Below are positions 26,880 through 34,892 of a stretch of 64,000 nt of DNA, piece after piece. Below the pieces are notes generated by a model, which did no database searches, was not told where the DNA came from, and saw only the letters and a list, made by a program, of their open reading frames with translations. Each line of letters begins with the position of its first letter. Within the stretch, counting starts at the first letter, position 1. The stretch lies in the NCBI GenBank assembly GCA_934454585.1, contig CAKSFP010000010.1, positions 16,517 through 80,516 on the forward strand. The letters run 5' to 3'. The position numbers and the translations under genes were made by a program. This DNA comes from an uncultured Clostridia bacterium. Its GTDB lineage: Bacteria; Bacillota; Clostridia; UMGS1810.

Positions 26880-27090
26880 TACTTTTTTTGAAAAAACTAA
26901 AAAAAATTCAACTTTTTTTGAAATTAATAAATCAATTCTTCAAATCGTTTATACATTCGCAAAACTCAGCTGTGACAAATCGGTTGGCAAATGAATATAC
27001 TGTACCATGGAATCGATCTTACGATATCCGAAACAGATGAAATATGCTGTTTTGCAAAAAATCAGGTCGAGACAAATCGGAGGTGTCAAT

Positions 27091-27246
27091 ATGTTTTTCA
27101 GACGATTTACGCAAAAAATCTACGGCTTTCTTGTAATGGGATTCGTGGTGGGCGTATTCATAGCCTTTGTCATGCCCCCGATTATCATAGCTGTCATCGA
27201 AGGACTTCTCCTAGGCATATTATGCTGGTGTTTCTACTGCCTTTAA
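27091..27246 (+). CDS. 51-residue membrane peptide upstream of spoVM
   Basis: The ATG at 27091 has GGAGG 7 bases upstream, a strong start. The peptide has a basic amphipathic N-terminus (MFFRRFTQKIYGF) and one or two hydrophobic helices broken by a Pro-Pro pair (FVMPPIIIAVIEGLLLG), ending in a Cys/Trp/Tyr-rich tail. I do not recognise a named family. It is followed after 24 bp by the spoVM-like gene and a terminator, so the two form a small operon. By association it may act at the forespore membrane during sporulation; that is inference. Confidence 0.65.
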   Translation: MFFRRFTQKIYGFLVMGFVVGVFIAFVMPPIIIAVIEGLLLGILCWCFYCL

Positions 27247-27270
27247 TCTTTGAATTATGGAGTGATTTAT

Positions 27271-27339
27271 ATGAAAATTGTTGTACTTACTGTGCCCAAG
27301 TTCATGCAGAAAATACTTCGCGGAATTTTCAAAATATGA
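27271..27339 (+). CDS. spoVM: SpoVM-like sporulation peptide (22 residues)
   Basis: A 22-codon gene with GGAG 8 bases before the ATG. It begins MKIVVLTVPKFMQKILRG, lining up without gaps with Bacillus SpoVM (MKFYTIKLPKFLGGIVRA), including Lys2, the key Pro9 and the KF pair after it, and the amphipathic helix with basic residues. Known role of SpoVM: it recognises positively curved forespore membrane and anchors SpoIVA to start coat assembly. This one is 4 residues shorter than the Bacillus peptide. A terminator follows directly. Identification rests on manual alignment of a very short peptide, yet residue pattern and length both fit. Confidence 0.8.
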   Translation: MKIVVLTVPKFMQKILRGIFKI

Positions 27340-27349
27340 TGCATCATAA

Positions 27350-27388
27350 GGCTCGCCGAAAACTCAGGTGTTCGGCGAGCCGTTTGTT
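27350..27388 (+). terminator. Terminator after spoVM
   Basis: GGCTCGCCGAA and TTCGGCGAGCC form a perfect 11-bp stem around a 10-nt loop, followed by GTTTGTTT. It may also serve the convergent FAD oxidoreductase gene. Confidence 0.75.
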
Positions 27389-27403
27389 TCAGATTCACAT
27401 CGT

Positions 27404-28654
27404 CTAAAACCTTGCGCCACTGTCCTCAAGCAATTTTTGAATCTTTCTCACATCAACACTTTTCACCGTGCACCCGTCCTTAAAGGCAACTGCCGCAGCG
27501 CACCCTGCCGCCTCGCCTATGCAGCAGACAATCGGCATTATGCGCACCGATGCCTGGGCATCATGGTCAACCGAGATGCATCTGCCGGCAACAAGCATAT
27601 TCACCGCTCCCTTGGGTATCAGCGAACGATAAGGTATGGTGTAATACTTGCCGTCGGCAAAGAAATAGTGACTTGTGCCGCTGCCCTCGGGGTTGTGGAT
27701 ATCTATGTCATAATTACCGAGAGCTATTGAATCGTCAAACCGCACACAGTTTTTGAGATCATCACCTGTGAGAATATATTCTCCGTCTATCATGCGGCTC
27801 TCGCGCACTCCGATTGACGCACCGCTTGAGATAATGGTACTGTTTTTGCACGATTCAAAATTATCACGCAAAAAGCAAAACAGTTCATACATCTGTTCTC
27901 TCGCCTCAATTTCCGCCTTTGTCACATCAAAAGCATTCGTCGGGTCAAGTTTTACCACACGGGTTGAATTTAAGTGCAAAACGCCGTCTGCAAGCGTGAC
28001 AAACGGCAGCACATCCTCACGCGGATTTTTAATTTTTCCTTCCTCTTTGTATTGCTTATACAGTCTGTTGATATCTTCGTGCTCATCATGAAAAAGTTTC
28101 ATATCGACATTCGCCATGCGGAAGCACAGTGTCATCGGCTGACAAAGACCGTCCGCCTCGCGTCCGAGACGGAACGGAAGTCCGGCAAGATAAGCGAGAT
28201 CGGCATCGCCGGATGCATCTATAAAATAATCCGCACAGATGTTAAATTTTCCGGATTTATTGGTGATTTCAATGGATTTTACCGTTTTGCCGTTCGTTTC
28301 CGCACCGGACACAAACGAGTGGAACAGCAGGTCAACCCCCGCATCCGTCAGCATCTGGTTCAGGCAAATTTTCAAATATTCCTCGTTGAAAAGATTATTG
28401 CGGATTGCCTTATCACCGAGTTTTTTCATCTCATCGCAAATCTTTGCGAAATTTCCCGCGCACAAATCATATCTTTCCCCGTCGATATTTGTCCAGTATC
28501 GCATAAAAGGAATCACAAGACAGTTGACGGTTGTGCCGCCGAGAGCGTTGCCGCTGTCTGTCAGCAATACGCTCATTCCCTGCCTTGCGGCACTCAGTGC
28601 GGCACTGCAGCCGGCAAATCCGCCGCCGACAACTATAAGATCATATTTTTTCAT
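27404..28654 (-). CDS. FAD-dependent oxidoreductase (FAD_oxidored type)
   Basis: 416 residues. The N-terminal dinucleotide motif is DLIVVGGGFAGCSAALSAAR with a following acidic/variable beta strand (VLLTDSGNALGGT), and the C-terminal GRCISVDHDAQASVR and GEAAGCAAAVA segments close the FAD site, as in the FAD_oxidored group often found in carbohydrate clusters. The substrate is unknown; family members oxidise or reduce sugars or related small molecules. It is transcribed divergently from the PocR/AraC regulator, which likely controls it. No signal peptide is seen. Confidence 0.8.
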   Translation of the reverse strand: MKKYDLIVVGGGFAGCSAALSAARQGMSVLLTDSGNALGGTTVNCLVIPFMRYWTNIDGERYDLCAGNFAKICDEMKKLGDKAIRNNLFNEEYLKICLNQMLTDAGVDLLFHSFVSGAETNGKTVKSIEITNKSGKFNICADYFIDASGDADLAYLAGLPFRLGREADGLCQPMTLCFRMANVDMKLFHDEHEDINRLYKQYKEEGKIKNPREDVLPFVTLADGVLHLNSTRVVKLDPTNAFDVTKAEIEAREQMYELFCFLRDNFESCKNSTIISSGASIGVRESRMIDGEYILTGDDLKNCVRFDDSIALGNYDIDIHNPEGSGTSHYFFADGKYYTIPYRSLIPKGAVNMLVAGRCISVDHDAQASVRIMPIVCCIGEAAGCAAAVAFKDGCTVKSVDVRKIQKLLEDSGARF

Positions 28655-28720
28655 AACAACCCCCGTTAAATTAAATCGTCAATTTAGTTCAGTATAATAC
28701 CAATCGGCGTATTTGTCTTA

Positions 28721-28767
28721 AATTAATTACATTAATTCTTGAACAAACGAAACAATTATGATAAAAT
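28721..28767. promoter_or_regulatory. Divergent promoter region with a perfect palindrome
   Basis: AATTAAT-TAC-ATTAATT (28721-28737) is a perfect inverted repeat directly beside a plus-strand promoter, TTGAAC at 28739-28744, 17 bp, TAAAAT at 28762-28767. A minus-strand -10 (TATTAT) for the oxidoreductase lies at about 28693-28698. The palindrome therefore sits between both promoters and is a good candidate binding site for the adjacent AraC-type protein or another repressor. Confidence 0.5.
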
Positions 28768-28788
28768 ATACTTAAAGAGGTGTGATTT

Positions 28789-29670
28789 ATGCTATTATTG
28801 CAGGAATTAATTGACTGCCTGTGCTCAAATTCAAAAATAAAAATATGTATTCACGATGTCACCGGGTTGCTCACGAACGAAAAACTGAAAATATCACCGC
28901 GGAACAAGATACACTTCTGCGATTTCTGCAATGCGGCGAAAAGCACGCAAAGAGGATATGAGCTGTGTATAAGTTGCAAATCACTAGCAAACGCAAAGGC
29001 AATCAGTACCCAAAAACCGTTCTGCGGATACTGCCCGTGGGGAATATTTGAGGCGGTATATCCGGTTGTTATCAACAACGCGGTGCAATGTATTGTATAT
29101 GCAGGCAATGCAATCACAGACAGAGACGAATATCGCAAACGATCAGAGAGAGCCTTTCGCATCACCAGGGTTGAAAGGAAGAACATATACTCCGCACTTA
29201 ACGAATGCGAAATCGCATCGCAACCCGAAATGCTTATGCTTGCGTCAAAAACCGTGAGTTCTTTCATCGTGCTCATATCGGATTTTTATATGTATGATAG
29301 ACAATCGCGACCAAGCGCAGAAAATCGTATGAGCAACGAACTTAAGGAATATGTTTCGCTTAATTTTCGCCGCCCGCTCACACTCGCATCACTGTCAAAA
29401 GTATATTATGTCAGTGAAAAATACCTCGGACGCATTATAAAAAGGACTTTGGGTATGAGTTTTCATGCCTACCTGAACGAAGTGCGGCTGCACAATGCGG
29501 CGGCACTGCTGAGAACACAGGATATGACAGTTACGGATATTGCTCTTGACTCCGGGTTTGAGAATGTGACATATTTTAATCGGATGTTCAAAAGAAAATT
29601 CGGAATAACACCCACCCGTTATCGCACGGTATACAAAAATCGCGCTGCGCAGCCGGAATTGGATTTTTAG
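28789..29670 (+). CDS. PocR-domain AraC-family regulator
   Basis: 293 residues. The N-terminal half is a PocR-type sensory domain: a Cys-rich stretch (HFCDFCNAAKSTQRGYELC, then SCKSLANAKA and FCGYCPWGIFEAVYPV) as in regulators of propanediol and other small-molecule pathways. The C-terminal 100 residues carry two HTH units (LTLASLSKVYYVSEKYLGRIIKR and TVTDIALDSGFENVTYFNRMFKRKFG). AGAGG precedes the ATG. It faces the FAD oxidoreductase across a shared promoter region. The ligand is unknown; the cysteines could bind a metal or respond to redox. Confidence 0.85.
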   Translation: MLLLQELIDCLCSNSKIKICIHDVTGLLTNEKLKISPRNKIHFCDFCNAAKSTQRGYELCISCKSLANAKAISTQKPFCGYCPWGIFEAVYPVVINNAVQCIVYAGNAITDRDEYRKRSERAFRITRVERKNIYSALNECEIASQPEMLMLASKTVSSFIVLISDFYMYDRQSRPSAENRMSNELKEYVSLNFRRPLTLASLSKVYYVSEKYLGRIIKRTLGMSFHAYLNEVRLHNAAALLRTQDMTVTDIALDSGFENVTYFNRMFKRKFGITPTRYRTVYKNRAAQPELDF

Positions 29671-29728
29671 TGGACTGCGTCTAAAGAATACCGATTCAGT
29701 TACGATTGAAACGGATATGAATTGTAAC

Positions 29729-29770
29729 AAAAAACACAGGCCGGAGTAATTCTCCAAACCTGTGTTTTTT
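29729..29770. terminator. Bidirectional terminator between PocR/AraC gene and rplQ
   Basis: AAAACACAGG and CCTGTGTTTT pair, with an inner GGAG/CTCC stem, and there are T or A runs on both sides. It ends the ribosomal supercluster on the minus strand and the regulator gene on the plus strand. Confidence 0.85.
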
Positions 29771-29786
29771 ATAATATGACTTAAGA

Positions 29787-30128
29787 TTAAACCAATTCGA
29801 TAATAGCTATTTCTGCGGCATCTCCGCGTCTCTGACCCAGCTTAAGGATTCTGGTGTAACCACCTTCTCTTTCGCTGTATTTAGGAGCAATCTCAGCAAA
29901 CAGCTTTGTTACAACATCTTCTTTGGTGATGTAAGCAAGTGCCTGTCTTCTGGTGTGCAATGTATTGGTCTTGCCCAAAGTAATCATTTTCTCAGCCATG
30001 CATCTGACTTCCTTTGCCTTGGGGAGAGTTGTTTCAATTCTTCCGTTTTCCAGAAGACTTGTAACAAGATTTCTCAGAGTAGCAATTCTGTGGTCAGTAG
30101 CACGACCCAATTTTCTTGTACCCGGCAT
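29787..30128 (-). CDS. rplQ: 50S ribosomal protein L17
   Basis: 113 residues, begins MPGTRKLGRATDHRIATLRN, the standard L17 start, and ends at typical bacterial length. It is the last gene of the alpha operon, following rpoA as in nearly all Firmicutes, and is followed by a bidirectional terminator. Confidence 0.97.
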   Translation of the reverse strand: MPGTRKLGRATDHRIATLRNLVTSLLENGRIETTLPKAKEVRCMAEKMITLGKTNTLHTRRQALAYITKEDVVTKLFAEIAPKYSEREGGYTRILKLGQRRGDAAEIAIIELV

Positions 30129-30170
30129 AAGAATGTATACCTCCTTTATAAAATTATCTAACCCGTAACT

Positions 30171-31124
30171 TTATTCATCATAGTCCTTTGAGAACTGGAA
30201 TCCCAAAGAATTGAGCTTGCTGACAACCTCCTCAAGAGATTTTTTACCCAGGTTTCTCACTCTCATCATCTCGCCTTCGGATTTGCTTACCAAATCCTCA
30301 ACGGTGTTGATGCCTGCGCGCTTGAGGCAGTTGAACGAACGAACAGAAAGGTCAAGTTCCTCAATTGTGAGCTCAAGAACTTTATTCTTCTTGTTGTCCT
30401 CTTTTTCAACCATAATATCTTTGGTCTTGAAACCTTCAGCAAGGTCGATGAACAAATTCATATGATCATTCAAAATCTTTGCACTGAGTGACAATGCCTC
30501 CTCGGGGGCAATGGTACCGTCAGCGAAAATCTCAATTGTAAGCTTGTCATAATCGGTAACCTGACCGACACGGGTGTTGGTAACCTCATAGTTCACCTTA
30601 TCAATAGGTGAATAGATAGAATCAACGGGAATAACGCCGATGATGTTCTGCATATTCTCCTTGTTCTTCTCACTGGTTACATAACCTCTGCCCTTTTGCA
30701 TGGTAATTTCCATAACAAGCTTTGCACCCTCGCTCAGTGTAGCAATGTGCAAATCTTCGTTTATAATTTCCACGCTCTCGGGGCACTTGATATCCCTTGC
30801 GCACACTTCGCACTCACCTGTTGCGTTAATGGTAACAACAACCGGTGTGTCCGAATATATCTTGGCAACGATACGCTTAACATTGAGTATAATCTCGGTA
30901 ACATCCTCTTTAACACCGGGGATTGTAGAAAACTCGTGAAGGACTCCGTCTATCTTAACGCTGGTTGCGGCAGCGCCCGGAAGTGACGAGAGGAGAACCC
31001 TCCTCAGGCTGTTTCCGAGGGTGATGCCGTAGCCGCGCTCAAGCGGTTCTACTTCAAATCTGGCATATTTGCCGTCCTCACTCTTTTCTACGCACTCAAC
31101 ACGCGGTTTTTCCATTTCTATCAT
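30171..31124 (-). CDS. rpoA: RNA polymerase alpha subunit
   Basis: 317 residues. The N-terminal assembly domain carries RGYGITLGNSLRRVLLSSLPG, and the C-terminal domain, which contacts UP elements and activators, has the ELDLSVRSFNCLKRAGI and MMRVRNLGKKSLEEV segments. Both domains and the acidic linker are intact. It sits between rpsD and rplQ in the alpha operon, with 114 bp before it. Confidence 0.98.
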   Translation of the reverse strand: MIEMEKPRVECVEKSEDGKYARFEVEPLERGYGITLGNSLRRVLLSSLPGAAATSVKIDGVLHEFSTIPGVKEDVTEIILNVKRIVAKIYSDTPVVVTINATGECEVCARDIKCPESVEIINEDLHIATLSEGAKLVMEITMQKGRGYVTSEKNKENMQNIIGVIPVDSIYSPIDKVNYEVTNTRVGQVTDYDKLTIEIFADGTIAPEEALSLSAKILNDHMNLFIDLAEGFKTKDIMVEKEDNKKNKVLELTIEELDLSVRSFNCLKRAGINTVEDLVSKSEGEMMRVRNLGKKSLEEVVSKLNSLGFQFSKDYDE

Positions 31125-31238
31125 ATTCTAACCCTCCTAAAAAAGTCTAAGTCCGGCAGAGCAATCAGCAATTTTTGATAAATGCCCCGCCGTTTGAGCA
31201 TATAGTATTTCAATCCACTTACCGAGGGTAAAATGTTA

Positions 31239-31832
31239 TTATTTAGAATAGAGCTCGACGATAAGGTGTTCTGCAACATCATAATCGATATCCTCTCTCT
31301 CGGAGAGTCTGATTACCTTACCTGTCAGCGTGTCACGATCCATATCAAGCCAAGAAGGGATAACTCTCTTTGAGTTCTTCTCAACGATTTCTTTAATTCT
31401 TACAGAGCTTCTGCTCTTTTCTCTTACAGCGATTACATCGCCCGGTTTAACGAGCATTGACGGAATATCCGCTTTTTTGCCGTTAAGTGTGATATGACCG
31501 TGAGTTACAAGCTGTCTTGCCTCGCGTCTTGTGTTAGCCAAAGCCAGTCTGTATACTACATTATCAAGTCTGGACTCGAGAATCTGGAGCAACATTTCAC
31601 CGGTGTTGCCGTTTCTCTTTGTAGCCATAATATAATATTTATGAAACTGCTTTTCAAGCATACCGTAGATGAACTTTACTTTCTGCTTTTCAGTCAGCTG
31701 CAAACCATACTCCGACTGTTTTCTTCTTGTCTGTCTCGGATTTCTGTTTGACTCTTTGTCAATACCGAGTGTTGCCGGAGAGATACCGAGCGTTCTGCAT
31801 CTTTTCAATACCGGCTGCATATTTCTTGCCAT
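31239..31832 (-). CDS. rpsD: 30S ribosomal protein S4
   Basis: 197 residues. The S4 RNA-binding domain begins about residue 90 (LDNVVYRLALANTRREARQ). The N-terminal zinc-finger cysteines of some bacterial S4 proteins are absent; this is the Cys-poor form (only one Cys near position 12). In many bacteria S4 represses the alpha operon by binding its own leader. Located between rpsK and rpoA. Confidence 0.97.
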   Translation of the reverse strand: MARNMQPVLKRCRTLGISPATLGIDKESNRNPRQTRRKQSEYGLQLTEKQKVKFIYGMLEKQFHKYYIMATKRNGNTGEMLLQILESRLDNVVYRLALANTRREARQLVTHGHITLNGKKADIPSMLVKPGDVIAVREKSRSSVRIKEIVEKNSKRVIPSWLDMDRDTLTGKVIRLSEREDIDYDVAEHLIVELYSK

Positions 31833-31864
31833 GGTCTTTTCCTCCTTCTACAAAAAATTTCAAA

Positions 31865-32254
31865 TCAGACTCTTCTTCTCTTGGGCGGTCTGCAACCGTT
31901 GTGAGGAATCGGAGTTACATCTTTAATCATTGTTACCTCAAGTCCTGCTGTCTGGAGTGCTCTTATTGCAGCTTCTCTGCCGGCACCGGGACCTTTTACA
32001 TACACTTCAACAGACTTAAGTCCGTGCTCCATAGCAGCCTTAGCCGCAGTCTCTGCAGCCATCTGTGATGCAAACGGAGTGCTCTTTCTGGAGCCGCGGA
32101 AACCGAGGCCGCCCGAACTTGCCCATGAGAGGGCATTGCCTGCTACATCTGTGATGGTAACGATTGTGTTGTTAAATGTGGAACGGATATGCACAGCTCC
32201 ACGCTCAATATTTTTCTTTTCGCGTCTTTTGCGTACTTTCTTTTGAACAGCCAT
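31865..32254 (-). CDS. rpsK: 30S ribosomal protein S11
   Basis: 129 residues with the S11 core (VHIRSTFNNTIVTITD and GPGAGREAAIRAL) and the C-terminal PHNGCRPPKRRRV. Platform protein of the 30S subunit; overlaps nothing and lies 18 bp after rpsM. Confidence 0.98.
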   Translation of the reverse strand: MAVQKKVRKRREKKNIERGAVHIRSTFNNTIVTITDVAGNALSWASSGGLGFRGSRKSTPFASQMAAETAAKAAMEHGLKSVEVYVKGPGAGREAAIRALQTAGLEVTMIKDVTPIPHNGCRPPKRRRV

Positions 32255-32272
32255 TGCTTAATCCCTCCTACA

Positions 32273-32641
32273 TTATTTTTTCTTGCCTGCGATTGTCCTC
32301 TTGGGACCTTTTCTCGTTCTGGCATTATTTTTTGTATTCTGACCGCGGCAGGGGAGTCCTCTCCTATGACGGAGACCTCTGTAACAGCCGATTTCTATAA
32401 GTCTTTTGATATCGAGAGCAATCTGACGACGGAGATCACCTTCAACAGTGTAATCTCTGTCAATTATCTCTCTGATTTTTGTCTGCTCTTCCTCGGTAAG
32501 ATCCTTTACTCTTGTATCGGGGTTTATTCCTGCTTCGCTCAGGATTTTATTTGAGCTGGGAACGCCGATGCCGTAGATATAGGTAAGACCGATTTCAACT
32601 CTTTTTTCATTAGGTAAATCTACACCTGCTATTCTTGCCAT
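32273..32641 (-). CDS. rpsM: 30S ribosomal protein S13
   Basis: 122 residues, starting MARIAGVDLPNEKRVEIGLT and ending in a basic tail (RTRKGPKRTIAGKKK) that reaches the decoding region. AGGAGG stands 12 bases before the ATG. First gene after rpmJ in the alpha operon part. Confidence 0.98.
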   Translation of the reverse strand: MARIAGVDLPNEKRVEIGLTYIYGIGVPSSNKILSEAGINPDTRVKDLTEEEQTKIREIIDRDYTVEGDLRRQIALDIKRLIEIGCYRGLRHRRGLPCRGQNTKNNARTRKGPKRTIAGKKK

Positions 32642-32797
32642 TGGATTTTTGCACCTCCTGTGTTATTAATAAAAAATATATTTCATAACCCTTAAAGATT
32701 ACAGGCACATTTTTATCTTTGTGTCTGTACAGCCGCACCTCAAAAGCTATAAAGCAAACTTAATCCGGCGCTCAAGGACTGCGCCGCTAATCTTGCC

Positions 32798-32911
32798 TCA
32801 GCCCTGTCTCTGTTTGTGCTTGGGGTTGGAGCAAATAACCATTATATTGCCTTTTCTTTTAATGATTTTGCATTTTTCACATATTGGTTTAACTGATGGT
32901 CTGACTTTCAT
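32798..32911 (-). CDS. rpmJ: 50S ribosomal protein L36, zinc-binding form
   Basis: A 37-codon gene on the minus strand, beginning MKVRPSVKPICEKCKIIKR with a ribosome site just upstream. The C+ zinc ribbon is complete: Cys11, Cys14, Cys27 and His32. Position between infA and rpsM is canonical. A 156-bp spacer to rpsM contains no other gene. Confidence 0.96.
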   Translation of the reverse strand: MKVRPSVKPICEKCKIIKRKGNIMVICSNPKHKQRQG

Positions 32912-32942
32912 TACCGTAACCTCCTATCAAATTTAAGCGGTC

Positions 32943-33161
32943 CTATTTGGCTCTCCATGTGATACGGCCCCTGGTGAGGTCGTAAGGAGACATCTCAACC
33001 GTAACTTTGTCGCCGGGGAGAATCCTGATGTAATTCATCCTCAGCTTGCCCGAGATGTGAGCCAGTATTGTATGACCGTTTTCAAATTCTACTCTGAACA
33101 TAGCGTTAGGCAGAGCTTCCACAACAGTGCCCTCATATTCAAAAACATCTTCTTTAGCCAT
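32943..33161 (-). CDS. infA: Translation initiation factor IF-1
   Basis: 72 residues, an OB-fold S1-type domain starting MAKEDVFEYEGTVVEALPNA with HISGKLRMNYIRILPGDKV. Full length. Binds the 30S A site during initiation. Located between the KOW protein and rpmJ, as in other Clostridia. Confidence 0.98.
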   Translation of the reverse strand: MAKEDVFEYEGTVVEALPNAMFRVEFENGHTILAHISGKLRMNYIRILPGDKVTVEMSPYDLTRGRITWRAK

Positions 33162-33184
33162 GGGATACTACCTCCAAATCTTAT

Positions 33185-33460
33185 TTATTCGTTTGCCGAT
33201 GCGGTCAAATAATCGGACAGCGCATATCTTACCTCTTTGTTGGTAATCTTGCCGCCCTGCGCAAGCTTGGACGAAACAAATTCGTTTTTCACGCCCGTAA
33301 AGCTCACATGTTTGATTTTCTTTTTCTTCGGACTGCCGACTTTGCGGCCTTTCCCGTCGCACAGATAGAGGAAGTTTTCCTCCGCCGCAATTACGAGAAA
33401 ATATTTGCCTTTGTCTCTGCCGGCAAGTGCGCACACAACTTCTGCAATGTGATTGTCCAT
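33185..33460 (-). CDS. KOW-domain RNA-binding protein (L14e-like)
   Basis: 91 residues from the ATG at 33460, two bases after the map stop; the GGGGTGGT ribosome site lies inside the 3' end of map. The N-terminal segment (AEVVCALAGRDKGKYFLV) is a KOW motif, followed by a lysine-rich region (GSPKKKKIKHV). Genes of this type sit between map and infA in many Clostridia and are thought to bind rRNA or ribosomes; their exact role is not established. Confidence 0.8.
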   Translation of the reverse strand: MDNHIAEVVCALAGRDKGKYFLVIAAEENFLYLCDGKGRKVGSPKKKKIKHVSFTGVKNEFVSSKLAQGGKITNKEVRYALSDYLTASANE

Positions 33461-33462
33461 GC

Positions 33463-34224
33463 TCAACCACCCCACTCGGGATTGGTGAGCAGCTGCGGCT
33501 TGCCATCCGTTATGAGAATGGTGTTCTCATAATGTGCGGCGAGTGATCCGTCGGCCGTCTTAACCGTCCAGCCGTCTCCCATGCAGTTCGTCTCTGCTCT
33601 GCCGAAGTTCACCATCGGCTCGACCGCTATGGTCATGCCTTTGGCAAGTCGTATTCCGTGACCGAATGTCCCATAGTTCGGGATCTCGGGGCTTTCGTGC
33701 ATTTTTCTGCCGATTCCGTGTCCGCAATAGTTGCGCACAACGGAAAATCCGTTTTCTTCAACATATTTTTGAACCGTCGCGCTTATACTGCCGAGCCTCT
33801 CGCCCGGTACGGCGTACTTTAAGCCTTCGTAAAAGCTCTGCTGCGTCACATCAATGAGGCGCTGTGCGTCGGCGCTTATCTTACCCACGCCATAGGTTCG
33901 TGCCGCATCTCCGTGGAAGCCGTTTTTTACGGCTCCGATGTCAAGACTTATTATATCGCCCTCCTTGAGGACAGTCTTTTTATTCGGTATGCCGTGAATC
34001 ACGACATCATTCACGGAGGTACATATGCTTGCCGGATATCCGCTGTAATTCAGAAAAGACGGTTTTGCACCCTGACTCAGAATAAAATCATATGCGATTT
34101 TATCGAGTTCCTTTGTGGTGATTCCCGGTTTAAGGTGGGTTCTTAGCACTTCAAAGGTTTCATATACAATTCTGCCGGATTCGCGCATTTTTTCAATGTC
34201 CGAAGCGGATTTTAGATATATCAT
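33463..34224 (-). CDS. map: Methionine aminopeptidase, type I
   Basis: 253 residues from the ATG at 34224, with AGGAGG 5 bases upstream; the frame remains open further upstream, but that extension lacks a site. The five metal ligands of the pita-bread fold can be placed: Asp in DIISLDIGAV, Asp in GFHGDAART, His in GHGIGRKMHE, Glu in AVEPMV, and Glu in HYENTILI. Removes N-terminal Met from nascent proteins. Lies between adk and the KOW gene. Confidence 0.97.
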   Translation of the reverse strand: MIYLKSASDIEKMRESGRIVYETFEVLRTHLKPGITTKELDKIAYDFILSQGAKPSFLNYSGYPASICTSVNDVVIHGIPNKKTVLKEGDIISLDIGAVKNGFHGDAARTYGVGKISADAQRLIDVTQQSFYEGLKYAVPGERLGSISATVQKYVEENGFSVVRNYCGHGIGRKMHESPEIPNYGTFGHGIRLAKGMTIAVEPMVNFGRAETNCMGDGWTVKTADGSLAAHYENTILITDGKPQLLTNPEWGG

Positions 34225-34247
34225 GTCAACCTCCTGCCAAGCCTTCC

Positions 34248-34877
34248 TCAACCGAGTGCGGCGAAGATTTCTTTAGTAATTTCATCCACGCCCGCATCAC
34301 CGTTGATCTTTATGAGCTTGCCTCTCTTTTCGTAATAATCCTTGAGGACCTCTGTGGTCTCGTGGTATACTTTGAGACGGCTCATTATTGTTTCTTCACA
34401 GTCATCAGGTCTTGTTATAAGTTCGCCGCCGCATTTTTCGCACTTATCGCCCGATTTGCTCGGATTGTACTTTATGTGATATGTGGCACCGCAGCCGCTG
34501 CATTCGCGTCTGCCTCCCAGCCTGTCGAGAATGATGCTGTCGTCAACTTCGATTGACACCGCATAGTCGATTGAAATGCCCATCTTCTCCAAAGCGTCCG
34601 CCTGAGCGGTGGTTCTGGGAAAACCGTCAAGGATGAATCCGTTTTTGCAGTCATCCTCGGCAAGGCGCTCTTTGATTATGCCGATAACAACCTCATCCGG
34701 CACAAGCAGACCTTTGTCGATATAATCCTTTGCCTGCTTGCCGACGGGAGTGCCGCCTCTTATAGCGGCTCTTATAATCGCACCTGTTGATATTGTCGGT
34801 ATTGAATATTTTTCACAAATAATCGCTGCCTGAGTACCCTTGCCGGCACCCGGCGCTCCTAACATTATAAGCTTCAT
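34248..34877 (-). CDS. adk: Adenylate kinase with zinc-binding LID
   Basis: 209 residues. P-loop GAPGAGKGTQA at about 7-17; LID domain with four cysteines (CSGCGATYH and CEKCGGEL), the zinc form usual in Gram-positives; DGFPRTTAQADAL for the core. Interconverts ATP plus AMP and two ADP. Between secY and map. Confidence 0.98.
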   Translation of the reverse strand: MKLIMLGAPGAGKGTQAAIICEKYSIPTISTGAIIRAAIRGGTPVGKQAKDYIDKGLLVPDEVVIGIIKERLAEDDCKNGFILDGFPRTTAQADALEKMGISIDYAVSIEVDDSIILDRLGGRRECSGCGATYHIKYNPSKSGDKCEKCGGELITRPDDCEETIMSRLKVYHETTEVLKDYYEKRGKLIKINGDAGVDEITKEIFAALG

Positions 34878-34892
34878 ATATTACCCCTTATA

